In this document: piece after piece, positions 21,733 through 24,081 of the stretch | Layout of the letters: each line of letters starts with the position of its first letter | Position numbering within the stretch: the stretch's first letter is position 1 | NCBI GenBank assembly: GCA_002409455.1 | Contig: DHNI01000095.1 | Coordinates: 1-24,081, forward strand | Direction: 5' to 3' | Origin: Firmicutes bacterium UBA5420 | Lineage (GTDB): Bacteria > Bacillota > Limnochordia > Darwinibacteriales > Darwinibacteriaceae | DNA: 24,081 nucleotides | Program-made: the position numbers and the translations under genes | Notes under the pieces: generated by a model | What the model was told of the DNA's origin: nothing | Seen by the model: only the letters and a program-made list of their open reading frames with translations | Databases searched by the model: none

Positions 21733-24081
21733 ATGTTCCGCCGCAATGGATTTCTGCTTTTATGCTTAATGGTTCTAGTTTTTCTTGCAGTCACATCAGC
21801 AGATGCATATTCGATGTGGCTTTCTTCGTCTGTTGATTGTGATTTACAAGTTGCGTCTTTATCTAAAGATGATCTAGATATGTTGGTGTGGTCAAAGACT
21901 GCTGGGCCGCATCCTCAGGGATATGTGGTGAGGCGAGACGGTACGAGCCAGCCCATCACGATGCAGGTAGCGTTTGAACTTGCAGATCGGCTAGCCTACT
22001 ATGACCAGGTTGACATCGCGGGATTCGTCTCCAAACCTGATTTGGGCCCTGACAATCTGCCTGTTCTCTTGCTACGCTGGATAAGGCGCAGTGAGGGGGA
22101 GCGCGATCGATGGCAACTCCAACTCATAGCTAAGCCAGGACTCCTTCCAGAGCACCTTATTGATGAAACGACCCCTCAGTTGGAGATTGCCAACCTTTCT
22201 CTCCCGGTAGGCTATCCACGCCAAGGCGAGATCTATACTGCAGTGCTATCGTTTGATCCAACAACTGGCGAAGTTCATGTTGCCTTGCAAGACGATCCGG
22301 AGGCAATATTTCCTTTGGAGTTTGCGGCGAATCTACAAATAGGGCCTGTAAGTGAGATCCTTTACCCTATGAGTGGGTGGGAAGGCCAGAATTTGCAGGG
22401 ATTAGTGCGAGACAGCGCTTATGTCATTCATGAATTAAACCTCCATGACGATTTCGTTGATGATGGATTACCCTTGGAAATACAGGGGGAAGTGGAGTTT
22501 TTCCTAATCAATTCCGAAGGGCAGCGCTACTATGGATCCACCTATTATCATGATCAGCAGCTTCTAGCCTCTTTAATATGGCCAAAGGCTTATATACCTG
22601 GAGAAATTAGATTAACATTTGTCCATGAAGGTCTAGAGACAGAGATGTTTAGCGCCAAATGGGCTAGTGATAAGCAAGTTTTTTCACTTCCCTTAGGCGA
22701 GACAGTGCCCCTTGGTCAAGCACTGTTGCGATTAGACTACATCCTAAATGGGAGGGTAAGCACTATTTCCAAACAGGAAGTTCGTATTATCGAGAATAGG
22801 GTGGCAGCAAGATTTGAGTTGTATGGGCGCAACTATCGGCGCGCTGCCGAGCGCGCTCACTTGCCCATCCAGGACGATCCAGGCATTTATGGAAACGTAG
22901 TGATCACGCATGATCGTCCCCTGCAGGATGCCCTTTTAGAAGTAAGCGCGGTCTATACTTCAGATAACCAAGAAACCCAGAACATCGCCGTCTTAAGCAC
23001 AACCATTGCCAGTGCGCAGGAGGATGGACAAATAACCATTCCCTTCGAGTTTGACCTACCAAAGCCAGGGGGGCAGTTAAGGATTCTTGCGGAGCTTAAA
23101 GCTGCGGGTATTGCTTCTCTGGCGGTTGAAGAGAGCATTAAGGTATGGCCTGCACCTTTGGTGCCAGCGTTTCCTGGTGCGGAAGGCTTTGGAGCCTTTA
23201 CCCCGGGCGGGCGAGGCGGACGCGTCATTAGGGTGACAAATCTTGATGACGCTGGGCCTGGTTCTTTTCGGGCAGCGGTAGAGGCGGAGGGTTCTAGAAC
23301 GGTAATTTTTGATGTTTCTGGAATTATTGAGCTTGAATCGCGGTTGGTTATTTCCAACCCATATATCACCATCGCTGGACAGACTGCACCAGGCGGGGGA
23401 ATAACAATTGCCAATTACCCGACCCAGATTACAGCCCATGACGTAATTCTGCGACATATGCGTTTTCGCATGGGTGATCTTACGGAGCAACAGGAAGACA
23501 CTCTAGAGATCAAGGGTCAAAACGTCATCGTCGATCACGTTTCGGCAACCTGGGGTATCGATGAGACCTTATCTGTAACCGATGCAGACAAGGTCACGGT
23601 CCAGTGGAGTTTGATCGCCCACAGTCTCAATCGCTCAATCCATGATAAAGGGGCACATGGTTATGGTTCCTTAATTCGAGGTGGGCGAGGAGCCGCCTAT
23701 AGTTTCCACCATAACTTGTGGGCTCACCATCGCAGCAGAATGCCAAGGCCCGGTAATTATCTAGACCATAAACTTGATCCAGTGGGGCTGCTGGCGGATT
23801 TCCGCAACAATGTCATCTACAACTGGGAAGGAAGTTATCCTGGAGCAAACTATGATACGGACTCCATCAGCAAGTACAATTTTATCAATAATTACTATCT
23901 ACCAGGAATGAATTCTGGGGATACATGGGCATTTCGAGATGATTGTCCCTATGCGCAAGCGTATTTCGCGGGTAATTCCATGGATGGTCAGCTTCCTGAA
24001 GACCCTTGGAGCTTAGTTCGGGGAGTAGGGCCGTGGACAGAGGGATACAAACTGGAAAACGAGCTACTGGTTGCCCCAGTT
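21733..24081 (+). CDS. Secreted pectate lyase, polysaccharide lyase family 1, with large N-terminal region (cut by window end)
   Basis: 783 residues are visible and the frame is open to the window edge, so the C-terminus is missing. A signal peptide (MFRRNG then a hydrophobic core, ADA near 23-25) directs export. Residues ~26-475 are beta-rich modules I do not recognise, possibly concanavalin- or Ig-like. The PL1 parallel beta-helix begins at about 478 with AFPGAEGFGA, GGRGGRVIRVTNL and GSFRAAVE. It continues with VIVDHVSATWGIDE (Asp601, His602, Asp610, Glu611; probable calcium region) and HHNLWAHHRSRMPRPG, where Arg669 fits the catalytic Arg of RxPR. PL1 enzymes beta-eliminate polygalacturonate and need calcium. 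It is the only visibly secreted enzyme here and presumably feeds the importer upstream. Start ATG 21733 follows AAAGG, a modest site. Confidence 0.9.
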   Translation, partial: MFRRNGFLLLCLMVLVFLAVTSADAYSMWLSSSVDCDLQVASLSKDDLDMLVWSKTAGPHPQGYVVRRDGTSQPITMQVAFELADRLAYYDQVDIAGFVSKPDLGPDNLPVLLLRWIRRSEGERDRWQLQLIAKPGLLPEHLIDETTPQLEIANLSLPVGYPRQGEIYTAVLSFDPTTGEVHVALQDDPEAIFPLEFAANLQIGPVSEILYPMSGWEGQNLQGLVRDSAYVIHELNLHDDFVDDGLPLEIQGEVEFFLINSEGQRYYGSTYYHDQQLLASLIWPKAYIPGEIRLTFVHEGLETEMFSAKWASDKQVFSLPLGETVPLGQALLRLDYILNGRVSTISKQEVRIIENRVAARFELYGRNYRRAAERAHLPIQDDPGIYGNVVITHDRPLQDALLEVSAVYTSDNQETQNIAVLSTTIASAQEDGQITIPFEFDLPKPGGQLRILAELKAAGIASLAVEESIKVWPAPLVPAFPGAEGFGAFTPGGRGGRVIRVTNLDDAGPGSFRAAVEAEGSRTVIFDVSGIIELESRLVISNPYITIAGQTAPGGGITIANYPTQITAHDVILRHMRFRMGDLTEQQEDTLEIKGQNVIVDHVSATWGIDETLSVTDADKVTVQWSLIAHSLNRSIHDKGAHGYGSLIRGGRGAAYSFHHNLWAHHRSRMPRPGNYLDHKLDPVGLLADFRNNVIYNWEGSYPGANYDTDSISKYNFINNYYLPGMNSGDTWAFRDDCPYAQAYFAGNSMDGQLPEDPWSLVRGVGPWTEGYKLENELLVAPV

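Noticed and set aside
22953..23490. Two overlapping minus-strand open frames (153 and 137 codons) inside the pectate lyase
   Set aside because: The forward frame is an unmistakable PL1 domain open to the window end; the reverse frames are low-complexity shadows.

Overview
The window is bacterial, gene-dense and mid-GC by eye. Strong purine-rich Shine-Dalgarno sites, Gram-positive-style terminators and a TipA-type MerR gene suggest Bacillota. The exported substrate-binding protein has a signal peptide but no lipobox. That is unusual for a monoderm, so I lean weakly toward a diderm or otherwise deep-branching, uncultured, anaerobic, plant-polysaccharide-degrading lineage. No rRNA, tRNA, CRISPR array, insertion sequence or phage gene was seen, and no gene-free stretch exceeds 300 bases.

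Region 1 (1-3444): the end of one ABC half-transporter, a second overlapping full half-transporter (exporter type), then a clearly A/T-richer gene. The latter encodes a class I isoprenoid-synthase-like protein with two aspartate-rich motifs. This looks like the edge of a small biosynthesis/export locus or a transferred gene.

Region 2 (3590-5890): single-gene housekeeping or stress units. They are a sugar-phosphate isomerase/epimerase-like TIM barrel, a small ferritin-like four-helix protein with a strong terminator, and a MerR/TipAS regulator. The regulator's own promoter has the classic 19-bp spacer with a dyad.

Region 3 (5946-24081): a carbohydrate utilisation locus. A promoter at 5946-5974 drives a three-gene unit: a fumarate-reductase-like flavoprotein, an Fe-S Old Yellow Enzyme-type flavin oxidoreductase, and a cytoplasmic GH43 glycosidase. 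A convergent AraC regulator (10833-11657) follows. Divergent from it is a long operon: a Gfo/Idh/MocA dehydrogenase, an Opp/Dpp-type ABC importer (binding protein, two permeases, two ATPases), two more Gfo/Idh/MocA proteins, and a secreted PL1 pectate lyase cut by the window end.

Inferred working model: the secreted lyase cuts pectin outside the cell, the Opp-type importer takes up oligosaccharides, and GH43 plus the set of redox enzymes process them inside. AraC probably switches the locus on in response to a sugar. The most interesting parts are the redox-heavy enzyme set (three Gfo/Idh/MocA proteins plus a flavoprotein/OYE pair) in a pectin locus, and the class I isoprenoid-synthase-like gene beside ABC exporters.
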